64,000 nucleotides of DNA from Poecilobothrus nobilitatus (taxonomy: Eukaryota > Arthropoda > Insecta > Diptera > Dolichopodidae), in contig OX352772.1 of assembly GCA_947095535.1 (NCBI GenBank), positions 188,399,179 through 188,463,178 of the forward strand, in the 5' to 3' direction. A program made the position numbers and the translations under genes. This document shows, piece by piece, positions 32,537-43,720 of the stretch (positions are counted from its first letter, which is position 1; each line of letters begins with the position of its first letter). The notes below the pieces were generated by a model. The model saw nothing but the letters and a program-made list of their open reading frames with translations, was not told the origin of the DNA and did not search any database.

Positions 32537-33146
32537 ATTTTGAATAAATTTTCGATAGTATCCGGCGATACCTTTCAAGGTATTTGAATGGGTCGATTGT
32601 GAGAGACCTTACAGCATTTTCTTCTGCCACGTTTGTAGTTTACAGTTCGGAAACGTTTGTAGTTCGGAAACGATTTTTTTTTTTGCAGTTTGTATTCCTT
32701 GTATTTATTTTTGAATTTTTAATATTTAATTATTTGTACGTTATTTTAAATTTTTTTCCATAAAAACTGACTTTTTTTTTGTGTATAAAAAACTTATTTT
32801 ATTATTATTATTATTTTAGTATGGATATTAGCATATGTACATTACATACAGACGAACTTATGTTAATAGATTTTTTTTGATTCTTTTATATTAATATACA
32901 TAATTTGTATATGCACATATATGATATGTAGTATTTATAAAATCAACAAGATTAAAAAGAAATTTTGATTTGATTTTAGATAATCGATGTATAATGTATA
33001 ATATGCATAATAATAGTTATGTAATTATATATTTTTTTTTTCTTTTCATAAGAAATTTGAATTTGCTTTTAGTATTATTATTGTATATAGATAATATATT
33101 CCCTTTTTCTTAAATATTTTTATATACAAAAATTTTTTTTTTTTAA
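32537..33146. other. AT-rich gap, no gene
   Basis: Contains a TTTGTAGTTTACAGTTCGGAAACG phrase partly repeated at 32,630-32,670, then long T runs and TATA/CATA simple sequence. Confidence 0.5.
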
Positions 33147-34222
33147 TTTGTTTAGTTATTTTTTTTTCTTATTTTTTTTTTAAATTTAAAAATTATTAGA
33201 TTTTTTCGTTTTGAAAAAATTAAAAAGATGTGCCTGGTTATTAGTAAAGATGTATGTTAATTTGGTGTTCGGATGTCTTGATTGGTGGTAATTTGCAAAT
33301 TGTAAAGATGTGTGTTTATTTGATATATGGATAACTTGCTTGATAGTAATTTCTTGCTTGATAGTAATTTGTTGCTTGATAGTAATTTGTTGCCTGATAG
33401 TAATTGGTTGTTTGATAGCAATTTCTTGCTAGTGAAATAATTGATGGACTTTTTGTTGTTTTTTCCAATAATCTAGCACATATTTTATGTAAAACATGTG
33501 TAGATACTTTATGCACTTATATATTTTTATATGCACTTGTATTTTTAGCTTTAAGTTGATAGGTGTATGTAATAGTCTCTTTTTCAATATTTTAGTATAT
33601 ATATATTTATTTTATGTAATTAAATGCCCTTATATATTTTTATATGTACATACTATGGTTTTTAGATTTAAAATGATAATAGAATATGGAATTTCTTTTT
33701 TGTATTAAATTAGTTTTTTTTTTATATTTTTTTATATACGTATATATATATTTATATCAATTTGTTTAGTTTATTTTCTTATTTTTTTTTAAATTTAAAA
33801 ATTAATAGATTTTTTCGTTTCGAAAAAATTAAAAAGATGTACCTGGTTATTTGTAAAGATGTATGTTAATTTGGTGTTTGGATGACTTGCTTGGTGGTAA
33901 TTTGCAAATTGTAAAGATGTGTGTTTATTTGATATATGGATAACTTGCTTGATAGTAATTTGTTCCTGATAGTAATTGGTTGTTTGATAGTAATTTCTTG
34001 CTGGGAAAATAATTGATGGACTTTTTGTTGTTTTTTTCAATAATTTAGCACATATTTATTTTATGTAAAAACATGTGTAGATACTTTATGCACTTATATA
34101 TTTTTATATGCACTTGTATTTTTAGCTTTAAGTTGATAGGTGTATGTAATAGTCTCTTTTTCAATATTTTAGTATATATATATATTTATTTTATGTAATT
34201 AAATGCTCTTATATATTTTTAA
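33147..34222. repeat. AT-rich direct duplication (~614 bp offset)
   Basis: Unit 1 (33,147-33,760) and unit 2 (33,761-34,222) share TTTGTTTAGTTA, TTAAAAAGATGT(G/A)CCTGG, GCAAATTGTAAAGATGTGTG, GATGGACTTTTTGTTG and TTTAAGTTGATAGGTGTATG in the same order. Unit 2 lacks the end of unit 1. Part of unit 1 is also present inverted at 30,820-30,966. No coding evidence. Confidence 0.8.
33343..33428 (+). repeat. Short ~19-20 bp tandem repeat
   Basis: About five units of TTGATAGTAATTTGTTGC. The matching place in unit 2 of the larger duplication has about three, so copy number has changed since duplication. The minus strand reads as repeated NYYQA, an artefact of the period. Confidence 0.8.
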
Positions 34223-34238
34223 ATTAAACATGTAAATT

Positions 34239-34816
34239 GTCATTCCCCTGGAATGTCATTGAAACAAAATTTTGACTGTACATAAACATAATTTTGTTTT
34301 AAGAAACATAAGAGAAATGAAAACAACAAAATTTAATAAGTATATTAATAATCTTTCATTTACTGAACTTTTGTTCCTCTCTTTTTTATTTTTTTTTTAT
34401 AAATTGCATAATTCTCTTATGCCTTTAAAAAAAAACCATTACCCTGTGCTGTCTTGAAACCTAGGTAAAAATTAAAAAATATACATAAAAAAAAAAAAAA
34501 TTTGTTTTAGTATACATAAAAACGTCATTTTTATGGTCAGTGCATATTCAGCCTTTGTAACATACGTATCAAGTGCTCTTAGTGTTTTTAAAAAAAATAT
34601 TTTTGTTTGGAACGGAAAAATAATCATTCCCCTGGTAAGTCTTAATTTTTTTATTTTAATAAGAAAATAGTTCAAATGTTTTTAAATATATGAATAATGA
34701 AATTTTGTACAATAGTTCAAAAGTAAGCTATGTCATATTTTGACTTATATTTAAAAATATTATTAAAATTCAGCTGGAACGTCATTCCCCTGTTTCAACA
34801 TGAACAGGGGAATGAC
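34239..34816. promoter_or_regulatory. Four copies of (G/A)TCATTCCCCTG, one pair as a perfect hairpin
   Basis: GTCATTCCCCTG at 34,239-34,250, ATCATTCCCCTG at 34,623-34,634 and GTCATTCCCCTG at 34,781-34,792; the exact reverse complement CAGGGGAATGAC lies at 34,805-34,816. The last two form a 12 bp stem with a 12-base loop. All lie in the 640 bp before the start of the transposase-like gene at 34,880. A repeated GC-containing motif is striking in this AT-rich DNA. It could be a terminal or subterminal binding site of the element or a regulatory site; function is not shown. Confidence 0.5.
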
Positions 34817-34879
34817 AGGGAAATGATTACATTCTTAAAAATAAGTTTATATGTACAAAATATTTTTCGATTTAGAAAT

Positions 34880-37534
34880 ATGCCACGATCAAATAAAGAA
34901 GAATTGTTAAAGAAAAAAAGAGATCTAGAAAAGGCAAGGTATAATAAAATTAAATTAGATCCCGAAAAATGGAAAATACAAAAAGAAAAAGTACTTGAAG
35001 AAAGAGAAAAAAAAAAGTATGCAAACTTCGAATTAGATATACAAATTAATGATTGTATGTAAATATTTAATGTTTTTCAGGTAAAACTTGTCAGTGAAAT
35101 GTCTAATAGAGAGAAGAGGATTAAAAGAAAAGAATGGAGAAAAAGTTCAAAAAAATATCGAGAAAATAAACGAAAAGATGTTTCAGGTAATAAAAACAAA
35201 ACGGATGGCGACAAGTTGAAACATGATAAAGATAAATTAAGAGTAGAATTCGAAAAAAGAAATATGTGGAATTAAAACAAAAAGATAAAATTATAAATAA
35301 TTAAAAAAAAATAAATCAGAAGCTTTCGAAACAAATTCATAGAATGAAAGCTAAAAAAAATTGAAAAAGCTGACGAAAATAGTCTTAACAGTACAGTTGA
35401 CGACATGTTAAAAAATCAAAACGTTCATACTATTAAAAAACAACTTTTATTTGCAACAGCTCTTTCTAGTCAAATAAGAGACAAATACATAAGCTCAAAC
35501 TCACATAAATAGAAACAGATAGTAAAGAATATAATAATTAACAAAATAATAAAAAAATACCGACTAAAAAAATATGCAAAAACAATTCTTCCACACACTG
35601 TTCAATTCTTCCACAATTCAATAACAATTCTTCCATATACCTCTCAAGTCTTAATAAAATTCATCATACCGATGATGTAACAAATATTATAATTAACTTT
35701 TTAGAGGAAGACATACATAGGCATTTATGTCCTGGCAAAAAGGATTTCATAAGAAAAGGAAAAATTGTCCAGCAAAAACGATTTCTATGCAATACAATGT
35801 TCAATTTATTCAAAAATTTTAAAGAAAGATATCCTGAAATTAAACTTTCTTACACAAAGTTCTGCAAACATCGTCCATTTTGGATAAAGTATATGAAAGT
35901 TTCTGGCAGAGAGACTTGTAAATGCGTAAAACACGCTAATATGGGTTTTATTGTATCATCATTATAAGAAAAAAAGGTAATTTGCATTAAAAAGACAGAG
36001 GATATAGTAAAAAAATATTGCTGTGGAAAAACTGTGCAATGTTTGCTGCGTTTCTGTAGTATTTGTAAAAATAATTCCATACATTACGAAACTTTTGATC
36101 CTAAAGCCTCAGCACATCTTTATAAGTGGATGAACATGAAAAGTGATTATACTCAAAAAAACTGTAACAAAAATTGAAAAAGTGAAACTTAATTGTTCCC
36201 TTGAGAATATAAAAAACACTTTTGAACTGAGTTTTCCAGATTTTTTAAATCACTTAGCTGTTATTCAAAATCAATATAACAGCATTAATACATTAAAAAA
36301 GAATTTAAAAACTAACGAAGCTGTTCTCCATATGGACTTCAGTGAAAACTACGCTTTAAAATATTCCGAAGAACCACAAGCTTTTCATTTTGGAGGGGCT
36401 AGAAAGATGATTACATTACACACTGTTGTAACTTATGCCAAAGTTGCAGAGAATACCATTAAACAGTGTTACTGAATCAGAAAATCTTCAACATGGGGTT
36501 TCTGCTATTTGGACTCATTTAGAAATAATTTTAAAAGAAATGGATGAACAAGATATTACTTCACTACACTTTGTTAGCGACAGTCCTGCTACTCAATATC
36601 GAAATAAATACATGTTCTACTTTTTGGCCATTCATTAAAAAAAAATTTTCCCAAAAGTAAAGAACTATTCTTGGAATTATCTGGAAGCAGAACATGGCAA
36701 AGGTGCTCCAGATGGAGTGGGCGGTGTTTGTAAAAGGAGAGCCGATAGATTAGTAGCTGAAGGTAATTATTTCGTCATTAAAATTTTTACATTAAACTTA
36801 CATAATTTTGCTTTAAATAATTTAGCCTTTATTTTAGGTAATGATGTAATCTACAAATATTTTTACCTGCACTGAAGGACAACTGTCCTAATATAAAATT
36901 ATATATTATAGGAGATAATAAAATAGAAGAGTTTTCTAAATTATTCACTAATAAAAATATTCAACCATTTAAAGGCACTTTAAAAGTTCATCAAGTAGTG
37001 GGCACAACAGATAATTTAAACATAGAATTCAGAACTTTAAGTTGTTTTGAATGTATAAATAATTGCAAAGACTTTCATTTAGGCGCATTAAATTACTCTG
37101 ACTTGTCTACTATGCCGTCAACATCATCCAGAATTAGTTATAAGAATGTTTATTCATCTTTATCGTCATCTTCGACAACATCTCCATCAGCAATTTCTTC
37201 ATCATCTTCGAAATCGTCTTTCTCACTAGATAATAATAACAACACAACAAATGTAAAAGTCAATGACCACCTGCTAATCAAAATTATAGGTAACAATAAT
37301 AAATCTTATTATTATGCGGGAATTAGCAAAAGTGAAGTAGATAATAATGAACTTTTAGTGACTTTCTTTAAGTCAGTTGGCAAAACTAAACAAATTTTTA
37401 AACTTGTTGAGTCTGATACTTCGTATATCAACATCAATCAAATACAAAGCATCTTACCAGTTCCTACCATTATCACTAAGGGATATCGTACTTTTTACAA
37501 ATTTAATAAACAACTTGATATTTTTGAACAATAA
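34880..37534 (+). pseudogene. DDE-transposase-like protein of an uncharacterised multicopy family (decayed)
   Basis: Start ATG at 34,880 (MPRSNKEELLKKKRD), then a very basic helical part. Later frames give HLCPGKKDFIRKGKIVQQKR, SYTKFCKHRPFWIKYMKVSG with a Cys cluster (ETCKCVKH, YCCGKTVQC, FCSICKNN), then HMDFSENYALKYSEE (36,328-36,372), FHFGGARKMITLHTVV, HFVSDSPATQYRNK (36,570-36,611) and NYLEAEHGKGAPDGVGG (36,676-36,726). The Asp of MDFSENY, the Asp of SDSP and a Glu of LEAE form a plausible D/D/E triad with 34 (or 36) residues between the last two. A 75 bp intron-like gap with GT...AG follows AEG (36,766-36,838). The last part (36,998-37,534) has a Ser-rich linker and an SH3-like end (VNDHLLIKIIG, SILPVP). 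At least six stops or shifts. I know similar insect proteins only as uncharacterised; the transposase role is inferred. Confidence 0.6.
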
Positions 37535-37869
37535 ATTTAATTATTACTAATTTGAATGAATTTTTTTTTACTAATTTAATATTTTTATAAATAATTTTCA
37601 TAATAAAATAAAGTAATTTTCTATTTCCAATTAAATAATACATAAATTTGTTTTATTTTTCGCCTTTATGGATGAAAAAGATTTTTAATAATAATATTAT
37701 TGGAATGTTTTAGTTTGGAATTAATAAAATAATCCATATTTTTCGATATTTTAATTTCAATCGTGTCTAAACCAGCCTTGGTGTAGCATACGCGTAGAAT
37801 AGTGGCGAGGTAAGTTTAGCATTATTTTTAATATTTTATTTTGCGTAATTTAGACTAACGACTAATTAC
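37535..37869. other. AT-rich gap after the transposase-like gene
   Basis: Contains AATAAA-like signals (about 37,602-37,615) that could serve the preceding gene. No terminal repeat matching the upstream GTCATTCCCCTG motif was found here. Confidence 0.4.
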
Positions 37870-38030
37870 AGATCCTTGTGGGATTCCAGATGCAACATTA
37901 AATATTCTAGATTTAACTTTACCAATGCATACATTGAAAAATATATCTGCCAGAAAAGTTTGAATAATTTTAATGAGATATAACGGCAAATCAACTGTGT
38001 ATAGTTTGTGTATGAGACCGTCATTCCAAA
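37870..38030 (-). pseudogene. Small jockey-like LINE RT fragment
   Basis: The minus strand translates as VWNDGLIHKLYTVDLPLYLI, then KIIQTFLADIFFNVCIGKV and FNVASGIPQGS. This is the palm stretch from the W-DGLL-KL helix to the PQG box of jockey-type reverse transcriptases. Only about 50 codons remain. Confidence 0.7.
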
Positions 38031-38347
38031 CACATATAATTAAAAATATATAGCTTTTATTTAATTAATAATTTGATAAAAAAAAAAAAATATTATTTAT
38101 AATTTTTCTGTTTCATTGATTGAAAGTAACACACTTTTCCAATTCTCATATCTCGAAACGATAAGAGATAGGAAAACAATTATTAAGTATTAGAATTAAA
38201 GAACTTGAAGCGTTCTTTCTAAATAAGCTATAAAAAAATTCGAATGCAGGGCTTTCTGTTATAATAATAGAAGAATGTGGAAAAGCTGCAAATTTACTAT
38301 ACAAAATGTATTTTTTTACATCTCTCTGTAGTAAGCCATTCAAAACT

Positions 38348-38798
38348 TGTTCATAGAACATAAAAATAAAAATAAAATCTAAACTTATAATAATAAAATA
38401 TACTATTTAACATTAACTTAAATTTTAAGTTTTTATTTATGTAACAACATTAAAGATAATTAAAATTACAATTTACCTTTAATAACATTAATACATTCTT
38501 TTTAATATAGATTTGCTGTAATATGATTCGTATGAACTTAATGTAGAACATTTAAAAAATACTTTTTGTATAAATTCATACTGACCTACATTAATTATTT
38601 TAATTGAAAATATTTAAATGTTGTGGCAGCTAATTTAGTTCCGTAATATATTTGAAAATTAAAATTTGTAATTTTAACATATTGTATCATAATTATTAAT
38701 TTAATTAAAATTGTATTTAAGAATGAATTTTGTATCAAATTTTATCATTAATAAAAACTTAATTACAAGAAACGTTGGTTTTTATTGTGAACCAAACA
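38348..38798 (+). repeat. 5' LTR of BEL/Pao element
   Basis: Starts TGTTCATAGAACATA and ends GTGAACCAAACA (TG...CA). It matches 46,244-46,681 along its whole length, with shared blocks such as TGCTGTAATATGATTCGTAT and ACTGACCTACATTAATTA. The 3' LTR has small deletions relative to it. Confidence 0.85.
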
Positions 38799-38816
38799 TT
38801 GTCCTTCGAATCGGAT
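38799..38816 (+). promoter_or_regulatory. Primer binding site matching tRNA-Tyr
   Basis: TTGTCCTTCGAATCGGAT directly after the LTR. From memory, the reverse complement of the 3' end of insect tRNA-Tyr with CCA is TGGTCCTTCGAGCCGGAT, which agrees at 15 of 18 places. tRNA-Tyr would prime minus-strand DNA synthesis. Confidence 0.6.
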
Positions 38817-39182
38817 AATTCTATAGAACAAGTGTCTTTAGAATTTATAATAAAAAAAAACAACTTTAGAACTAATGTCTTAAGTTTATATAACTTTGAT
38901 TATAAATGTAGCGTTTATAATTATATCTATAGAACTAGGTTCTTTAGACTCTAAAGTTTAAAGAAACAAAAAAAAAAGAAACAAAATTTAAAGTAATACT
39001 GTAGAACTACAGCCAACAAAAAAAAAAAAATCGTTTACAGGATATTTAGGCGATCTTCAATCAAGCTTATTTTCAAGGATCCAGTACCTTAATACTTCAT
39101 TTTAACCACATCTTAAGGTTAAAAACATTGCTGAAAACCATTACAAATCCCAAAACTCTTTTATAACATAGAACAAAAGAAT

Positions 39183-40250
39183 ATGGAGGGCTTAATTAAA
39201 CATCAGAAGTAATTATTATATTCAAAGATTGAGAAGATAAAGGTAAATTTTAAAAAGGACTCTTTAGATAGAAAAACTAAAGAGTATGTGCAAGCCCGCA
39301 TGGAAACTTTAAATGACAAACGGCTGTTGAAAAGAATGCAGAACTCAATCAATTGAAACAGAGTGCTCCAGAACATCCTTATTTTTAAAAATAAGGATTT
39401 TGAAAGTTTAATATATTTGGTAGATGAACTAAAGGGATTCTAGAAGCTGCTGAATTAAATGCCCTGCAGTTAATATACCATGAAAAATGAAAAGAATTAA
39501 AGAAACTGTTGGAACTTATAAAGGCGACAGAGCGAATACATAAGAAGGTTAAGGAACAGAAAGATAAAAAACCGAATCTGACCTTTATTAATGTTAATTT
39601 GAAAATATTAGAACAGTATTGGCAATTAGTGATGAAAAACCACATGGAGATCATTGGAGTTAAGTCTATTCAATATGAGTATTTTGAAAATAACATGTTT
39701 GAAGAAGCTGAAACATTTTATACGGAGACAATTATTTATTTCAACAATAAATTAACGAGCTTATCTCCAGCTCCAGCAGTTCGAGAACAAAGACAATCAA
39801 ATCAAAATATGAGTGTGAGCTTGCCAAAACTTGACATTCTAAAATTCTCAGGAAGTTACTCTAACTGAAAATCTTTCAGAGACTTGTTTATGGAAGTTAT
39901 CAACAACAACGCAACCATAGAAAAAGAGAAGTGCAAATCCAAGAGAAGTGCAAAACATGGAGCATTTCTTTCAGTTTCTAGAATCTAGAAGCACTACTGA
40001 AACAAAAATTAAAACATTCTATGGGTCCATATGTCAAGGATGACATAAAATTTATGCATGTGAGAAATTTAAAATCGCAATAAAAATAATAGTGGAAACT
40101 GTTCATTTTACAACTACGTGCACAAGCTGGTCAAAATGCAGAGTGTGTAACAAAAAGCATCATACCATCATACGTATCAAAACAACAATAATGGATCTGA
40201 CAAGAAATTATAACCTGACAATACAAAGAGAATTGATATAAACACTCACT
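39183..40250 (+). pseudogene. BEL/Pao gag remnant
   Basis: Starts MEGLIKHQK at 39,183 with KVNFKKDSLDRKTKEYVQAR near the N-terminus, as in Pao-type gag. The clearest frame is 39,509-39,868, ending SLPKLDILKFSGSYSN, the conserved LPKL-L--FSG start of the central gag domain. SFRDLFMEVINNN follows after a stop at 39,868. Numerous stops lie downstream and the zinc-knuckle region is not clear. Gag would form the particle core. Confidence 0.75.
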
Positions 40251-40254
40251 GTGG

Positions 40255-40710
40255 AACAAACTTAGCAAAACGAAAGATCATTTTACCCACAGCGGTAATA
40301 AAAGTACAAGGATTAGATGGATTCTGTACGGAACTCCGAGAGTTTGTTGATCAAGGTTCTCAAGCCACTTTGATTTCAGAAAATACAGTACAACATTTGC
40401 AACTGCCCAAATACAAGGTACATGCATTCGTATTGGGAATTGGTAATACAAAATCCGGTATAGTCCAGAATTTCGTGGAAATTACATTAAAATCGAGAAT
40501 GAATACGTCATTTTATGCGTGACCAAAGCATTAGTCTTACCAAAGTTGACCGGCTATTTGCCTTTAGAAAATGTAAGTTCCTATTACAATTGGAAACATG
40601 TCCGAAGCTTAGAACTAGCAGATCCAAATTTCTATACACCGAATAGAATAGATATTATTTTGGTAGCTGAAGACATCGATGAAGACAAATTGCCAAATAA
40701 TTTAAAATAA
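40255..40710 (+). pseudogene. BEL/Pao protease remnant
   Basis: From about 40,265: KRKIILPTAVIKVQGLDGF, then ELREFVDQGSQATLIS with the aspartic protease DQGSQ motif seen in BEL/Pao elements, and HLQLPKYKVHAFVLGIGN. The following frame 40,519-40,710 continues VLPKLTGYLPLENVSSY and ADPNFYTPNRIDIIL, the spacer before the RT. The first catalytic Asp is kept, but stops and shifts separate the parts. Confidence 0.75.
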
Positions 40711-40799
40711 GATTACGGGGAAAGCCGGGAACTCCTATAGCACAGAAAACCAAATTTGGCTATATCTTATTAGGCTATATCTTATCAGGCTATATCTTA

Positions 40800-42027
40800 G
40801 CTTAGCAAAGAACTTAGTAAATTTTGGTAGAGTGAAGAGCTTTCACCAGCAAGGACTGTGACAGCTGAAGAAATAGAGTGCGAGGTTCATTTGAAATCCA
40901 CATTTGCTCCAAAAGAATGGAACATATACTGTACGATTACCGTTTCGCCAACATTCAAATTTTAACGAATTACAGGTATCTAGAGAATTAGCGCTTCCAA
41001 GACTATTTTAACTGGAGAAAAAATTTACTCTAACAACTTGCTGAAAATTATGTGAAAAGAATTTATAGCGGAATATATCCTAACTGAATAATATCATATG
41101 GTTCCAGCTTCTGAAAATAAAGAAAGCAAAAACTATCTAGCTCATCATGCACTATTTAAGCACGACAGCTCAACAACTAAATTGAGAGTAGTTTTTGATG
41201 CTTCGGCCAAAAGAAATTGATCTAAAAGTCTTAACGATATAATGATGATTGGAGAAAACTTACAGCAGAATATAACCGTAATTCTGATGCGAAGGCAAAA
41301 GGTAGTATTTACAGCGGAAAGGTGATAAAAAGCATAAGGTGGTATTTACAGCGGATATTGAAAAAATGTATCGCCGGATTCGAAAAGATGACCAAGATCA
41401 AGATTTTTAGAGAAAGCTTTAGAGAAAACCTCCAAACGAGCCGATAAAGGAATATAAGTTAACAACCGTTAAATTCAACATAACAAACTAAAAACGCGAC
41501 AAACTAAAATTGAACACAAATATTCAACCAATTTCAAAAGTATTTACGAAAAGATCTATCTTATCCGAGGCTGCTCGAATTTTTGATTCAATTGGACTGT
41601 TATCTCCAGTTACCATAAAAATCAAATTATTATTTCAACAAATACGGTTTGAAGAGACTGATTGGGATCATCCAGTATCAAATCACATTCTTAAAGAATA
41701 GCAAAAAATTAGAGAAGAGCTACCATCATTAAGAAAAATAGAAATTTGTAGATGGATTAGTTATGGAGATAGTCTCCGCAAATGCTAATTACACGAATTT
41801 TCTGATGCGTCTGAAAAGGCTTACGGCGCTGTTGTATACCTTAGAACAATAACAATCGAAGGAAATATTACTGTAGAGGATATTGAAAAGTTTGCTTGGA
41901 CAGACTCAACTATTGTATTATCATGGCTACAATCTACTCTAAACCGTTGACAAATATTTGTTGGAAATCGAGTAGCTGAAATTCAGGTTCTCATTGGCCC
42001 GGAAAGTTCCCACATGGTTAAAACAAG
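40800..42027 (+). pseudogene. BEL/Pao reverse transcriptase and RNase H remnant
   Basis: YLAHHALFKHDSSTTKLRVV and FDASAKRN (41,140-41,220), then SLNDIMMIGENLQQNITVI and VVFTADIEKMYRRIRKDDQD (41,343-41,400), the first catalytic Asp motif of Pao RTs. The KKHK/VVFTA phrase is partly duplicated. The second RT motif (YVDD type) is deleted: the sequence jumps to 41,510-41,701, SEAARIFDSIGLLSPVTIK, the conserved RT end. RNase H follows with HEFSDASEKAYGAVVYL (41,795-41,840) and AWTDSTIVLSWLQS (41,896-41,940), then VGNRVAEIQ. The nested LINE starts at about 42,028 and integrase is absent. Confidence 0.8.
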
Positions 42028-42680
42028 AGGAATTTAAGAAAATCTCCAATCCATTTTACAAATACACCACCGAGGCCCGATTTATTAAATAAAACATCAT
42101 GTCAAACTCGGTCAAAAACTTTAGAAATATCCAAAGCGACAACATCAGACTCCCTAGAATGGTGGAGGGTGATGTTGAGCTTTTCACAGAGGCATGTCAT
42201 GAGATAACCTGTTGACCGATCTGTTCGGAATCCATATTGACGATCATGAATTAATTCTTTGTTATGTAGATATTTCAGAAGCTTTCTATTTATTAAATTT
42301 TCCATTGTTTTGAAAAGGACCGAAGTGATAGCAATAGGGCGGTAGTTTGAGGGATAGCTTTTATCGCCTTTTCTGGCGATGGGATGAATGTCCACTGTCT
42401 TCGACTGGGTAGAATATCTACCCGAAGAGATTGCGCAATGGATTCGCAATAGAAGAAAAGGTATTTGTATCTAAATTTTTGAGAGCTTTAAGAACTGCAC
42501 GAGTTCTGAAGGAGATTCTACCTAAGGAGCAGATAACCTCAGGATGAATGCATGGTCTTTGTGTTGACTGGGGCAGTGATGAGGTGGAGGCGAAATTCTT
42601 GACAAATAAATCTGCTTTTTCTTTGGGATCAGATACAATTTTGTCATTGTTATCAACCGAAGGTGGAAACGAGGAATGTG
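42028..42680 (-). pseudogene. Family A LINE RT fragment (second copy)
   Basis: Minus strand from 42,680: an RT start with SDPKEKADLFVKNF, RISFRTRAVLKALKNLD, then VDIHPIARKGDKSYPSN (PKK changed to ARK), YRPIAITSVLFKTMENLINR, DRQYGFRTDRSTGYLMTCL and VVALDISKVFDRV with the first catalytic Asp (42,102-42,449). It ends with KWIGDFL near 42,030 where BEL sequence resumes. A deletion near 42,450 removes SAGPDGI. Dead. Confidence 0.8.
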
Positions 42681-42683
42681 TGC

Positions 42684-43720
42684 GTTATACTCTATTTTCG
42701 GCCTAATGTATAATTTATAAATGTTGAGAAGATCGGAAGGAGAAAAGTTAGTTTTACAGCGGTACAAGAAACCTAGACATTTAGCAGCATATTTAGCTAT
42801 ACCAAAAATATCGATTGGCGGTTATTGAAAGTAGGTCATTGATAAATATTAAGAAAACTGTAGGAGACAAACTCGATCCCTGAGGGACACCAGCATTAAT
42901 TATAAAATTAGCAGATGAATAACCATCGACAAGTACTCGAATTGTGCGATTCGAAAGAAAATCTCTAATCCATTTTAAAAAGATCCAACCTAATCCTAAC
43001 GCTTTGTATTTTGCTAATAAAGCATCATGCCAGACTAGGTCCAAAGCTTTAGAAATATCCAAAACCACTACATCAGACTCACCAGAATGATGAAGGCTGA
43101 TATTCAATTTTTCGCAAAGGTAAGTTATGAGATCTCCGGTTGAAGGAGGGGCTCTGAACCCGTATTGTCGATCATGAAGCAAACCTCTACGATCCAGATA
43201 TTTCAAAAGCTTCTGGTTTACTATTTTCTCCATTACTTGGGAAAGAACCGAGGTTATAGGAATTGGACGGTAGTTAGAGGATTGCTTTTATTACCTTTTT
43301 TGGAATTGGGAAAACATGCGCAACCTTCCATTGGGCAGGATGAATACTCGAAGTAAAGAAGCGATAGAGGAAGTTGCGTAAAGGTTTTGAAATACTTCAA
43401 TAGGTATTTTTAAGAACCATGGTAGTGATACCATCTGAACGGGCTGATGTTTTTGTATCAAAATTCTTTAAGATTTTTATCACTGCTCTCGTCCTAAAGT
43501 AAATTTTACCAAACGAGTAGTCCATTTCAAGAACAAATGGTGGCTTTAAAGTTGACTGAGGCAGTGTTGAGTTGAAAGAGAACTACTTGGCAAACAAGTT
43601 CGCTTTGTCTTTGGAATCTGATACAATACTTTTTTTCTGGGAGGACTCCTTTGACTGGTAATTGGGCCTACCCGAAAACTTGTTTTAACCAAACAATGGT
43701 CGGAGCCACCTAGGGGTGGC
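42684..43720 (-). pseudogene. Family A LINE RT with internal deletions
   Basis: Minus strand from 43,720: GGSDHCLVKTSFRVGPITSQ (endonuclease end) fused by deletion to SIVSDSKDKANLFAK, then an RT with VVLDISKALDLVWHDALL, NAGVPQGSSLSPTVFLIFIN and DLLSITAN (42,793-43,233). A jump then deletes FADD and leads to CLGFLYRCKTNFSPSDLLNI at about 42,700-42,790. An inverted copy of 43,125-43,555 sits just beyond. Confidence 0.8.

Noticed and set aside
33343..33428. CRISPR-like array
   Set aside because: The ~20 bp units are contiguous without unique spacers, in a eukaryotic context.
38799..38816. tRNA gene fragment
   Set aside because: It directly follows an LTR end and lacks a cloverleaf; it is a primer binding site.
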